DNA of 64,000 bases. Source: Ascaphus truei (Eukaryota > Chordata > Amphibia > Anura > Ascaphidae). Where the stretch lies: assembly GCA_036426205.1 (NCBI GenBank), contig WSYH01001193.1, positions 23,399 to 87,398 on the forward strand. The letters run 5' to 3'. The notes beneath the pieces were generated by a model. It was not told the origin of the DNA. It did not search any database and saw only the letters and a list, made by a program, of their open reading frames with translations. The translations under genes were made by a program, and so were the position numbers. Of this stretch, positions 32,309 through 42,825 are shown in pieces (positions within the stretch are counted from its first letter, which is position 1; each line of letters begins with the position of its first letter).

Positions 32309-33015
32309 TTTATGTTGTTGATTTTTTGGAAACTATACAGCCATACCCCTATTAAAGGACATTAACTTTAAGTACACTCGCAAGTAAGTACATATGACCC
32401 AAAAGGCAAACGGCAGCTCACATGCATCTGTCAGCATGTCCTGAGACGCAATACCGGCTCCCAACGGGCTGTTATATAAAGCATGCGGCCGTGCGTGCCT
32501 ATGTGAACGCGAGGGCACGTGCCGCAGGCTTTTCCTGTGTATAGAGCCGGGAGCTGCAGGTAATGTATGTGTGTGCATGGGTTGTGTGAGTGAATTAAGT
32601 CCTAAATAACATTATTTTAAAGAAAAAGAAACGTTTAAAAAATATATATTTTTTGGTTTTGCAATCCTTGACACACACACACGAGCGCAGGTAGCGCCGC
32701 AAAAAGATGATTGTCTTCATCTTCGTCGCTGTCTGTCGGCTCCCCTCTCCCTGTTGTGCGCGTCCCTTGTGTAGAAGAGCTGACTCATGTCAGGCTACTC
32801 CAATTCCGTGCGCAAGGAGACCAAAAACACGTTTTTACAATATTTAAACTTTATGAAACATGAATGCATACTTGTTACACACATTACACTTTGTATTATG
32901 CATACTATTTTAAATATTTTAAGTACATCTTTGCTTTCTACCAGATATAGCTATATAATGGGTTACAAATTGCACACAATAATATTTATTTTAACACGTA
33001 TTACACATACACAGG
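32309..33015. other. Spacer between convergent MADF-BESS and transposase genes of element A
   Basis: No gene is seen. A CpG-richer patch at about 32440-32560 and AT-rich sequence after 32580 are present. Two genes pointing at each other across this spacer match a PIF/Harbinger plan. Confidence 0.5.
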
Positions 33016-35208
33016 TCACCAAACATTTCTATACATGATTTTGCCATGGTACTGCTCCTTCGCCATTAAAATACTCCTTAAATGAATGGCGAATATTTTT
33101 GGCCAAAAACTTGATGCACTATTTGCCTTGCTTCTAGGAAGATGGGCATCAAAATGAGGCACACTAGTCGCTCCTGTCACCTCTTGACTGCCTTCCAAAT
33201 CGATCACAATGTTATGTAGTATAGCCACACATTTCACAATTCTCTTTACATTGGGTACATTGGTTTCAATAGATTTCAGCAGAATTCTCCATTTTGCAGA
33301 CATAATGCTGAAGGCACACTCCACACACCGTCTTGCTCGTGAAAGTCTATAATTAAATATTTCTTCTTCTTTGGATAGTCGTTGTCTACTGTATGGCTTC
33401 ATAACGTACGAGAGCAGTGGATATGCCTCATCCGCTAACAGTACATGTGGCAGCATAATGCTTGTTGTGCTAAGTGGCAAGGCTTGGTCTGAATGCAACA
33501 GCAAAGTCTTATTTTCTATTAGTTTATACAATGAGGAGGCCCTGAAAACACCCCCATCACTTTGTTTGCCAAAAGCTCCAACATCTATAGCTATAAACTT
33601 ATACTTTGCGTTGGCAACAGCTTGAAAGACTATTGAAAAAAAGTGTTTATAATTATAATACATAGGCCCTGAATGTTTAGGATTTTTAATGCGGATGTGT
33701 TTTCCATTAATAGAACCAACACAATTTGGAAAATTCCATGTGTTATAATATTCTGTAGCCACTGCACTCAAGCTTTCTACGGTTGGAAATGGCATATGTA
33801 CAGATTGGAATATATTGTGAATAGCATCACATGTCTCATAAACAATTTGCTCAACAGTGGAGGTACCCATCTTGAATGAAAATGCCAGTCCGCGAAAAGA
33901 GATTCCAGTTGAAAGAAATCTGTGAAAAATATAAAAAGTGAAGATGGTAAATAAAAGGATAACAGAATACTAAAAATCAATATTACATATAACATATAGA
34001 TAACCGGTTTGTAAACACAATTTATCATTTCCTAATCCAAAAATACTTCAAATGTTAAATTATATACAACAAAAATCACCTGTCCCTATGTCTCTCCTCA
34101 ATCACACCATTTCGTGTATCTCCCACACCTTGCAAATCCCTGTCTGTTTGTACTTGCTGTGCCTCATGTTTTTATCCCCCTATCCACCACCCCCTTCTGT
34201 ACATAAACAAACACACAAATATGCACACACCTATTGACAAAAACACATACAAATTAATGTCGACTGAAAAGACACAGATACACGGACAGGCGGACAGACA
34301 CACGTATAGACAGACAGACACAGATACACGTATAGACAGACAGACAGACACACGTATAGACGGACAGACACAAATACACGTATAGACAGACAGACACACG
34401 CGTAGACGGACAGACACAGATACACGTATAGACAGACAGACACACGTATAGACGAACAGACACAGATACACGTATAGACAAACAGACACACGTATAGACG
34501 GACAGACACAGATACACGTATAGACAGACAGACACACGTATAGACGGACAGATACAGATACACGTATAGACAGACAGACACCGATACACGTATAGAAAGA
34601 GACACCGATACACGTATAGACAGACTGTCTCTCCCCGTCGTCACACGTATAATGACGCATACACTTTGTGTCTTTGCGTGATCTTTCACCCATGTGGCGG
34701 ACGCCGAATGGTGGTTTGAAAAGCACATGATTACCTTGAAAGTATTTATTTAGGAGTTAAAATGGTTTTCAAAAAATATATTTCTTAATAAATTTCACTG
34801 TGAACCTCATATTTATTCGTATGGTATGTCACATTACAATATATATTATAATATTAATATAAACATAGTTATAACATTACATATACTTACATTTAAAAAA
34901 CAAACAGAAATGCTACAAACTTTAAAGTTACCATCAGCCTTTCTTCTGCACGTATCGGCTCATCAAAATTGGTCTTTTATTTTGTCCAAAATATAATCAA
35001 ATGATGCAGGGGACATGTGCATATATTCAAAACATTTCTGTTTATGCAGGTGCAATTTATTGTATAATGTTGCAAATTCACCATCTTTGACTCGAGTTCT
35101 ATTTATGGGGTGCCTGTTCATCTGTTTCCTACCTAGAACAGCCGCTTTAAGTAGGTTACTTTCCATGCACATAAACAAACAAAATGCTTGTTCCCTGGAC
35201 AGCGCCAT
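33016..35208 (-). CDS. PIF/Harbinger DDE transposase of element A (two exons)
   Basis: Exon 1 (about 35208-34921) starts at MALSREQAF and encodes HPINRTRVKDGEFATLYNKL and MSPASFDYILDKI, the typical Harbinger N-terminus. A one-base shift near 34980 is needed to continue into EPIRAEERLMVTLK. The intron 34920-33920 contains the minisatellite. Exon 2 (33919-33016) continues FLSTGISFRGLAFSF and is open for 284 codons after its first Met. It holds WNFPNCVGSINGKHIRIK, DVGAFGKQSDGGVF, LADEAYPLLSY (Asp 147 from that Met) and ARRCVECAFSIMSAKWRI (Glu 184). The first catalytic Asp, normally in G-x-I-D-G-K-H, is Asn (residue 55, codon AAT), so this copy may be catalytically dead. It would have mobilised element A with the MADF-BESS partner. 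Confidence 0.85.
34258..34634. repeat. Minisatellite of CACGTATAGACAGACAGA units
   Basis: Tandem units of about 22-46 bases built from CACGTATAGAC, AGACAGACA and GATA blocks. They lie inside the intron of the element A transposase. Because the units lack stops on the minus strand, three overlapping frames (rich in C, V, S, Y) stay open for 119-184 codons; these are artefacts. A decayed second copy is at about 44185-44405. Confidence 0.85.
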
Positions 35209-36018
35209 CTTTTTTCCACTCTGATCGGGAGGATGAGCATGTGAGGTCATGTTGGATGTGAGGTCAGGAAAGACCCGCCTGCTCAATGCTTGCGACTGTC
35301 TGCTGGGGATGAAAGGACATCACCAAGCAAACTGACGCGCGCTCTCGCGGATGCGCTCCCGCCACCTCTCGAAGCCGGCACCCTGAACGAGGCCTTAAGC
35401 TGCGTCCCCGCTAGCGATGAGCTCGCTGAGCGGGCGGCGCTTGGCGAGGTGACATGCATATATATATGCAAGTCCCTGCTCACGCAATGAGCGCACGGGT
35501 ATGCGCGTGCACACATGCTCACCGGCTCTCGGCGCTTAGGTAAATATATTTTTCATACTTATCAGCGCGCTTAGCTTCCCCTATAGCTTCACCTGCCGAG
35601 CTCTCCAAGCATGAGCGCGCTCAGCGCCAACGGGGACAAAGCCCAATGCACATGTAAAAACACAGTTAAAACACTCACCAATAAATGACAGGACTCTCCA
35701 ACTGCTGGGCACTGGCTTGAATAGCTTACATGACAAACGGAGCTGTTGCAGGGGAATCCTGACTACTTAGGCACTGGGCATTAGCTTGGATAGTTTTTCT
35801 AAACAGAGAGGTTGTAAGGGGCTCTGGATCACCTAGGTGCTATGGATTCGCTTGGGTATCTTACCCAGGATGTCCTAAGGTGAGATTGGCTGTTGCTGCT
35901 GGTCCCCGTACTGTAGAATAATCACCGGCCCATATTTTCAGTTAGCCTCCATCACCGAGACTCACCATGGACTTCCTAGTACTCCGGAGCGACTTGGCCT
36001 ATTTAATTTTAACCCTAC
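35209..36018. other. Element A 5' flank, CpG-rich, no gene
   Basis: Bases 35280-35640 are rich in GCGC and CTCGC words and could include the transposase promoter and an element end, but I could not fix a terminal repeat. The stretch is repeated, with indels, at 45090-45883. Confidence 0.45.
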
Positions 36019-36607
36019 TGTAACAGGGGACTTATCCCTGTTCACAAATGTGCCTCTAATCCAGCAGTGTGATGGTTAACTGCTGGTAGGCAATTAACTA
36101 ACACCACCTGCCTGATTTAGATGGCTTAGAAAAAGCCTGCCTTTGAGACAGGAAGTGACTCCTTAGCTCACTTGTGAGCTGAACTTTGGAGACAGAGCCT
36201 AGGTTCTTGAGTCTCCCAGGAGAGACTGACCAAGAGAACACAGATCTCTGGAGCTGACCATGTCTTGAGCTCTGCCAGAAGACACAGCAGAGCTGCTTCC
36301 AAGACACAGGGGAAACTTCTATACCTGAATGCTGACAAACCCTGAAGAAAAGGTAGCAACCAGGGACAGAGAAGATTTTCCCTCCAAACTACAAGGAACA
36401 GATAAGACTTTTATTACAAAACTTTTTATATCTGTTCATTTCATGCTATGTGTTTGGGGCTGGGAGACATGCTTAACTAAGGGAGTTGTGAATTGCATAT
36501 TATTTCACTAGAACCACTCCCAAGTGAATAGAAGCTGTGTTTCCCCCTTGTTTGGATGGTTTCCTGATGTTAAGGAAAAGGCACAATAAAGCCTCGTTAT
36601 AATTTCA
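36019..36607 (+). repeat. LTR 1, 3' end truncated
   Basis: It begins TGTAACAGGGGACTTATCCC and contains ACAATAAAGCCTCGTTATAA near 36583 (AATAAA signal). It stops at AATTTCA, losing the last 50 or so bases and the primer site present in other copies. It matches LTR 5 best. Confidence 0.8.
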
Positions 36608-37581
36608 TCTTTGAAATTAGAAAGGACCGGAGATTTTTTCTGTGAAATGTTTTTAATGCTTTTTGCCTACAAACAGTCTGAGCAACTTAAAAAAAAAAAA
36701 AAAAAAACTCTCAGGCAGCAGAGACCAGAATTAAAGTGATACACACCACTGCACTGAAACCCCAATCCCAAGAGGAGAGAGACTGCTGAAGCAGCTAAAC
36801 CTTATTTGCCTATCACAAAGTGTAATATGGTCATTGAAATAGGGGTTTTGCCTTCCAGCCATAGTCAGGGTTCAAGAAGTGAGTCAGCCCTTATAAAGGG
36901 ATAGGTGTTTGTTGTTTTCAAAAGTTTCGCTGAAGCAGTGAATACAGATGGTGACCCAAGAGCGGTACTGATTTTGCAAATAAAGGTTGCCACACCACAT
37001 AGGGCTACCAGCTGTGAATGGAGTATATGCAGAAAGTGTGAAAATTGATACAAGACAGTGCTGAAGCAGGGGAATTTTTAGCAAACAAACGCTGAGTGTA
37101 AAATTGCCCTATAGGGGAAAAAGTGATTTCTGAACTGTGTAAAAGGTTTTTCAAAACCAATTGCTGTATATTGAGTCACCCTGCCGGTAATGAAAGAATG
37201 TTTTCTTTTCTGCAAGTAAAAAAAGTCTGCCTATATATATCTTGGGAGCAAAAACAGACACCCAAAGTATGAAGTGTGAATGCCATAATACCCAAAGATG
37301 AGATTGAAAATTACTGAACTCAGGCAGAAAACCAAATTCTGTTGCTGTAGCGGAGAGATTGCACCTAGCAAGTAAATGGTGTAAAGCAACGAAAGTTTTT
37401 TCCTAGCAACTACACATTCAGCATACCTAATGAGAGTTTATATCTAGCAAGTAAATGGTGTAAAGCAAATAGACTTTTTTTTACCTAGCAACTGCACATC
37501 TTGTATACCTGTTGAGAGAAAATGCATGCACAGTACTGCTGATATTGTAAAACTTATCCAAGAAAGAAAAAATCTACAGAG
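36608..37581 (+). other. LTR-element leader
   Basis: This is the non-coding leader between LTR and reading frame, starting TCTTTGAAATTAGAAAGGACC and including a poly-A run (36690-36706). It is repeated at 42829-43959, 46533-47655 and 53490-54558. The words TAGCAAGTAAATGGTGTAAAGC occur twice within it (near 37368 and 37446). Confidence 0.7.
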
Positions 37582-38832
37582 ATGCCTGTTAGAGCTATGA
37601 CCTCTACAAGCAAAATATGCCCACCTGTAGGACTACCACAATTGGGGGTTCTAGCAAATACAGTGGTAACAGCTGCAATAGCGCCTCCTGAGGTCAGGAA
37701 GAGAATTACACCTGACAGCCTGAAAATGGAGGACAAGATGCAGCGTTCCTGTAATGAACCCTACCCCATGGAAGAGTGGCCCTTCCAGTCCAATAAAGAG
37801 GAAGACATCTCTTACGGGGAACCCGAACCGAGTCACACCCACAAAACACCCCAAGAATGGTGGGGGAGCCTGAACTCGGCACGAACAGAAAAGACCACTC
37901 CCTTTGATGACGAATATGATCAGCAGGAGACAGAGTGGGAGCAGCAGATCACCCAATATTTCTGTCAGCTAAAGCAACTGCAAGAAAAGCCTGGCATATA
38001 TAATGAAGCTGCTAAAATTTCAAATGAAGATGGAGACCCCAATATCCCTGAAGGGACGGTGTCATCCAAATCAAAAAGGTGGAAAAAGAAAAAGAAAGGC
38101 AGTTCTTCACTTACCGTGGAAGGAACAGACACGTCCACAGATCCTGTGGAGGAAAAGGGGGACCGAGTTGCCCTGCAGCCTAGAGAAAATGGAGAATTCG
38201 TCACGCGGGTAACTGAATATCCAGAGGGCCCAAGGCAGAACTTGTGTACCCCAAAGAACCCACCTGTAGGACTACCACAATTGGGGGTTCTAGCAAATAC
38301 AGTGGTAACAGCTGCAATAGCGCCTCCTGAGGTCAGGAAGAGAATTACACCTGACAGCCTGAAAATGGAGGACAAGATGCAGCGTTCCTGTAATGAACCC
38401 TACCACACGGAAGAGTGGCCCTTCCAGTCCAATAAAGAGGAAGACATCTCTTACGGGGAACCCGAACCGAGTCACACCCACAAAACACCCCAAGAATGGT
38501 GGGGGAGCCTGAACTCGGCACGAACAGAAAAGACCGCTCCCTTTGATGATGAATATGATCAGCAGGAGACAGAATGGGAGCAGCAGATCACCCAATATTT
38601 CTGTCAGCTAAAGCAACTGCAAGAAAAGCCTGGCGTATATAATGAAGCTGCTAAAATTTCAAATGAAGATGGAGACCCCAATATCCCTGAAGGGACGGTG
38701 TCATCCAAATCAAAAAGGTGGAAAAAGAAAAAGAAAGGCAGTTCTTCACTTACCATGGAAGGAACAGACACGTCCACAGATCCTGTGGAGGAAAAGGGGG
38801 ACCGAGTTGCCCTGCAGCCTAGAGAAAATTGA
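37582..38832 (+). CDS. LTR-element ORF, acidic N-terminal part, duplicated in frame
   Basis: The frame opens at MPVRAMTSTSKICPPVGLPQ. It consists of two nearly identical 213-residue units (period 639 bases, from 37620 and 38259), each with EEWPFQSNKEEDISYGEPEP, QITQYFCQLKQLQEKPG and a basic patch WKKKKKGSSSL. It ends at TGA 38830-38832, where a GGA codon of the other unit has become TGA. The single-unit version at 54559 goes on into a coiled-coil region. I do not recognise the family. By position, right after an LTR leader, it is gag-like, but no zinc knuckle or major homology region is visible. A captured host gene is an alternative. Confidence 0.6.
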   Translation: MPVRAMTSTSKICPPVGLPQLGVLANTVVTAAIAPPEVRKRITPDSLKMEDKMQRSCNEPYPMEEWPFQSNKEEDISYGEPEPSHTHKTPQEWWGSLNSARTEKTTPFDDEYDQQETEWEQQITQYFCQLKQLQEKPGIYNEAAKISNEDGDPNIPEGTVSSKSKRWKKKKKGSSSLTVEGTDTSTDPVEEKGDRVALQPRENGEFVTRVTEYPEGPRQNLCTPKNPPVGLPQLGVLANTVVTAAIAPPEVRKRITPDSLKMEDKMQRSCNEPYHTEEWPFQSNKEEDISYGEPEPSHTHKTPQEWWGSLNSARTEKTAPFDDEYDQQETEWEQQITQYFCQLKQLQEKPGVYNEAAKISNEDGDPNIPEGTVSSKSKRWKKKKKGSSSLTMEGTDTSTDPVEEKGDRVALQPREN

Positions 38833-39063
38833 GAATTTGTCACGCGGGTACTGAATATCCAGAGGGCCCAAGGCAGAACTTGTGTACCCCAAAGAAGTGT
38901 CTGTCCGGTGCCAACAGTGAGGAACCCTCAACCAACCATCCCAGGGAAGTGGAGCCGGAACCAGTGAGTGACGATCCCTTGACCAACCCTGAAGATGCCC
39001 TGAAAAATGCCAGGCATGACTGTGATATGCTCCGTGAACAATTGAAACTTGAGAGAGCAGATA
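38833..39063 (+). pseudogene. LTR-element ORF continuation, frame-broken
   Basis: It matches 55170-55402 (YPEGPRQNLCTPKK, then EPEPVSDDPLTNPEDALKNA). A one-base deletion shifts the frame, and the MITE at 39064 cuts it. Confidence 0.7.
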
Positions 39064-39472
39064 CACTGGCGACACACTTTATTCGAGCTCGGCTAGTCCC
39101 ACGAATTCGGGTATACCCGGGTGTATTGAGGTTTGTGACTGTTTTCTGCCCGAGTGCATTGAGGTATTTTCCAGACAGGGATTGAAGCATTTTATTCCCG
39201 CTGGCTGCAATACTGCACAGTATAGTATATATATAATTGCATTACAAATTCATGAATTATGCCATCTGGTAGACACGTACGAGCATGCAGCCTAATTAAA
39301 TCTTAATCATTATCATTTAACCAGATCAGCCGCCCGTCAGCCAGGCATTGACCAGGCTGGGAAGGCAATAACACCAAAGGGGCTTGTCAGAGGGTGAGGA
39401 GGGGCATTCCAAGGTTCTGCCATGGTTACATTACGGGGTATTTTGCTCGATATAAAGTAGTTGTCGGTAGTG
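39064..39472 (+). mobile_element. MITE copy 1 (TA-flanked, CACTGGCGACACAC ends)
   Basis: It starts CACTGGCGACACACTTTATTCG and ends in the complementary GTCGGTAGTG, flanked by TA on both sides (39062-39063, 39473-39474). About 410 bp, no coding capacity, AT-rich middle with TTCATGAATTATGCC. The TA duplication and CACTG ends suggest a Tc1/mariner-driven MITE. The LTR ORF resumes after it. Confidence 0.8.
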
Positions 39473-39474
39473 TA

Positions 39475-40235
39475 TGTAGATGCTGAGTTTACAGGAGACT
39501 GGGCTCGCAATGTAATCTGGAAATGGGACGAATTGCGACCAATCTCAAGACTGAGGCTATTAAGATACATTGCAATAATGCTACTATTTCTGCCATTGAT
39601 GAAAGCAGAGCCCAATATCGATATAAATGGTGGCTACGCTAGAGCGGAGTTATATGAGGAAGGCCACTGAATGCATGATCGACAGTCTTCAGCCAATGCA
39701 GGTTCACACTCTTCGCATTAGAGCTGTACCTCACAAACAGCGAGATTAAAAACAGGTCCGATTCGGATGAGAAGTAGGAGTATCTCAGGAATAGTAGAGT
39801 TCAGACACTCCGCAGAGCAAGAATGCCTCACATTAATAGGACCAACAGCTGCCGCACAGACCTGGAAGTTCATGAAATGGGAAATACACAGGTCTCATAG
39901 AGGGCTGGACATTGAACTTAAAAGAAAACTATTGGTAATTTGGTTACAGAATCAATAAGTCCTTTCAGAAGAGCTCTCAGGACCCTTCAACCTATGAGAA
40001 GGAAGTCTCAGCCAGGAGAGGAGTCATTCTTCAATGGCAGATGGGCGAATGGAAGGAGGACTGACAAGGAAGCCCTGAAGATACAGAATAAACAAAGACG
40101 AAAAAAGAGACACATTTAAAGATTCAAGAAGAGAAAACTTAAAATGAAGAAGAAAATTTTCAGTTGCACAGAAGAAGTCAAGGAAAAATTTGAAGCAGAG
40201 CACCGACTGCAGAAACCAACTTCCAAGGTCGCGTA
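39475..40235 (+). pseudogene. Coiled-coil region of the LTR-element ORF, decayed
   Basis: It matches 55403-55890 with many indels and then extends into about 300 bases (lysine- and glutamate-rich, GAAGAAAATTTTCAGTTGCAC region) that are absent from the copy at 54559-56856. The full protein was therefore longer than the one preserved downstream. Confidence 0.65.
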
Positions 40236-40633
40236 ACTGCACGACACACTTTATATCGAGCATAATCCAGTTGTACCTGGCCAATACCTGGAATGCGCCG
40301 CTCTCACTCTGACAAGCCCCGTTTGTGTTGCCTTCCTAGCCTGGGTTCATGCCTGGCTGACGGGCGGCTGATCTGTTAAATCATAATGATTGATTAATAT
40401 GGCGCAATGCTTTTCGTGTCTACCAGATGGCATAAATTCATGAATTGTTAATGCAGTATATATATAATATACTGGGCAGTATTGCAGCCAGTGGGAATAA
40501 AATGCTTCAAATCCCTGCTAGAAAATACCTCAATGCACTCGGCAGAAAACAGTCACAAAACTCAATTACAACCGGGTATACCGAATTCGTTGGGGGGACT
40601 AGCCAGACTGCGAATATAAGTGTGTCGCCAGTG
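40236..40633 (-). mobile_element. MITE copy 2 (inverted relative to copy 1)
   Basis: It has the same family ends (CGACACACTTTAT ... GTGTGTCGCCAGTG), with TA at 40234-40235 and 40634-40635, and is inserted in the coiled-coil coding region. Confidence 0.8.
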
Positions 40634-41740
40634 TACGCAAACTCAGAGAAGGCAGAGGAGTAAAGCAAGCGAAACTCTGCAGGATGACAATTGCAGGCTT
40701 GTCAAAGATATTCAAGTGCTGCAGGACATCGAGGACACCAGTATGTCCCCGCAAGCAGCATGAGAAACTGAAGGGCTACCCTGAGCATCAACCAAAGCAA
40801 TGCTAAAAGCCAACTTAGAACCCAGGTGAGCGGCACAAAAGGAAGCACAAGAAGGTCCAGGAACTGAAACAAGTAATTGTGGCCAAAGCAAAGAAGCTGC
40901 CTTCACAATGCAATAAAAATGTGGAGGCAAGCACAGAGAACGCAAAGCATGCAAGATACAATTCCCTGAGAAGAGTCTTGCAAGACGCACTCAAAAAACA
41001 GGGATCTCTTCGCGGATGATGATTACAGTCCTACAAGGACAAGTATTGACCCTGACTTAAGGTCGTATCCCAGAGCCACAAAAACCCATGAAGACAAGGG
41101 GTTACAGTGGAGAGCGGGAAATACCGCCTCATCTGAAAGACCAAGGTTGCAAAATTTGAACAACAAACAAGCACTAGCAAAACCTTCAGTCACCCAGCAG
41201 GCAACAAAAGAAGGTACACGTGCTGAATTTAAAACCAGAAGAATCCTAGCTGATGGAGCTGGAAAAGATGGGGACATTCTCTGGGAGAGTGGGTTGTGTA
41301 GAATTGCAACTAATCAAAAAGGGGATGAACTAGCAACCCCATGAGGGGGAAAAGGGTTGCAGAGCGACAGCTTCAAGAGCGGAAAACTCAAAGGGCTTGT
41401 TTTTCAAAAGCTCTGCAACTGATGCCATACATGTGCCTACAATAAGACGAGCACCGACGCGAGGGAAAATCAGTCATGACCGCCACGTGTAGAAAAAAGA
41501 CTATACATGGAGAGAAAGTCCTCCTTGAGCGACTCTACTGAGGGGTTGCTGATCTCAAACACCTTCAGGAGGAGGAGACAGAATAAAGAATAATAAACTG
41601 GAGAAAGGGCTCCAATCCCAACAGGACTGAGGGTTCTCTTCCTCCATCCACTCTCATTCAATCATGAGTATCTTAAAATTGAGAGTGGAAGGAGGGACTT
41701 GGCCGTGGCAAGCCCGAGCTTCCCACAAACAGGGGAGGTA
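40634..41740 (+). pseudogene. 3' part of the LTR-element ORF, decayed, ending in a polypurine tract
   Basis: It matches the part from about 55890 to 56754. It has frameshifts throughout and about 190 extra bases at the start that are missing from the downstream copy. The last 14 bases (AAACAGGGGAGGTA, 41727-41740) are a polypurine tract placed directly before the LTR. Confidence 0.7.
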
Positions 41741-42401
41741 TGTAACAGGAGAGTAATCCCTTTTCAAGTAATGTGCTTTTAATTAGCAGTGTGGTGAATA
41801 ACTGCTAAGTAGTAAATTAATAAAACACCACCTGCCTGATTTGATTGTTACAAAAGCCTGTCTATTGAGACAGAGAAGTGACTCCTTAGGTCTGAATGAG
41901 AGCTGACCTTTGGAGAGACAGAGCAGTGTTCTTGAGTTCCCAGGAAGGAGAGACTGACCAAGAGAACACACATATCTTCTGAGCTGACCAGTCGTGCTTG
42001 AGCTCTGCCCAGCATAGCTGATTGAAAGACACCAAATAAGACTTTAAACCTGGATGCTGATTTTCCTGTGCAAGCACGGGTGCGGTTCCCGGAGAGAGAG
42101 CAGATCAGCTTACTCTTACAGCAGCTACAGTATAAGACTTCATTATTAAGAGACCTGCTTATATCTGCTTATTTCATGGCTATTGTTTGTGGGCTGCGAG
42201 GAGACATGCTTTACTAAGGAAGATGGAATTAATTGCATAGGATTTACTAGACAACTACTCACAAGTGAATAGAAGGTTTGTCCCCCCCCCCCCTGGTTTG
42301 GATGGTTCCTGATGAAAAGGAAAAAGGCAACAATAAAGCCTATTATAATTTCACCTTATAAAGTCTCCCAATTGTTGGTACCTCGGGAACATCCGTCTAC
42401 A
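41741..42401 (+). repeat. LTR 2
   Basis: It starts TGTAACAGGAGAGTAATCCC and ends CATCCGTCTACA, about 661 bp, TG...CA, with AATAAAGCC near 42332. It belongs to a subfamily different from LTR 1 and 5 (TAACTGCTAAGTAGTAAATT variant). Confidence 0.85.
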
Positions 42402-42403
42402 TA

Positions 42404-42805
42404 CTGCACGACACACTTTATTCGGAAAATACCCAGTATGTACCGGCAGATACCTGGAATGCGCCACTCCTCACCTCTGACCAAGGCCCCGTTGCGTTTT
42501 GCTTCCAGCCTGGGTAATGCCTGGCTGACGCGGCGGCTGATCTGTTAAATGATAATGATAGGATTAAATAGGTGCAATGCTTCGCGTGTCTACCAGATGG
42601 ATAAATTCATGAATTGTAATGCAGAGTATATACTATATATATATACTGTGCAGTTATGATCCAGCGGGAAATAAAATGCTTCAATCCCTGCCTGGAAAAT
42701 ACCTCAATGCATGGGCAAGGGAAAAACAGTCACAAACCTCAATACAAACCGGGTATACCCGAATTCGTGGGAATAGCGAGCTCGAAATAAAGTGTGTCGC
42801 CAGTG
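42404..42805 (-). mobile_element. MITE copy 3, between LTR 2 and the primer site
   Basis: It has the same family ends with TA flanks at 42402-42403 and 42806-42807. It lies exactly between the LTR end and the primer binding site. Confidence 0.8.
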
Positions 42806-42807
42806 TA

Positions 42808-42825
42808 TGGTTTTAGAAGTGGGAT
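42808..42825 (+). promoter_or_regulatory. Primer binding site, tRNA-Leu type
   Basis: TGGTTTTAGAAGTGGGAT matches the complement of a vertebrate tRNA-Leu 3' end (TGGTGTCAGAAGTGGGAT, from general knowledge) at 16 of 18 positions. With the MITE removed it follows the LTR end directly. The second copy at about 53474 lacks one base. Confidence 0.65.

Noticed and set aside
34258..34634. CRISPR-like array
   Set aside because: Units are contiguous and degenerate without unique spacers, and the context is eukaryotic.
34172..34728. Three long overlapping minus-strand frames rich in C, V, S and Y
   Set aside because: They are by-products of the GACAGACA minisatellite; no start context or domain, and all three frames are open at once.
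37651..38843. Minus-strand frames opposite the LTR-element ORF
   Set aside because: Shadows of the plus-strand frame; they repeat with the 639-bp duplication and have no motif.
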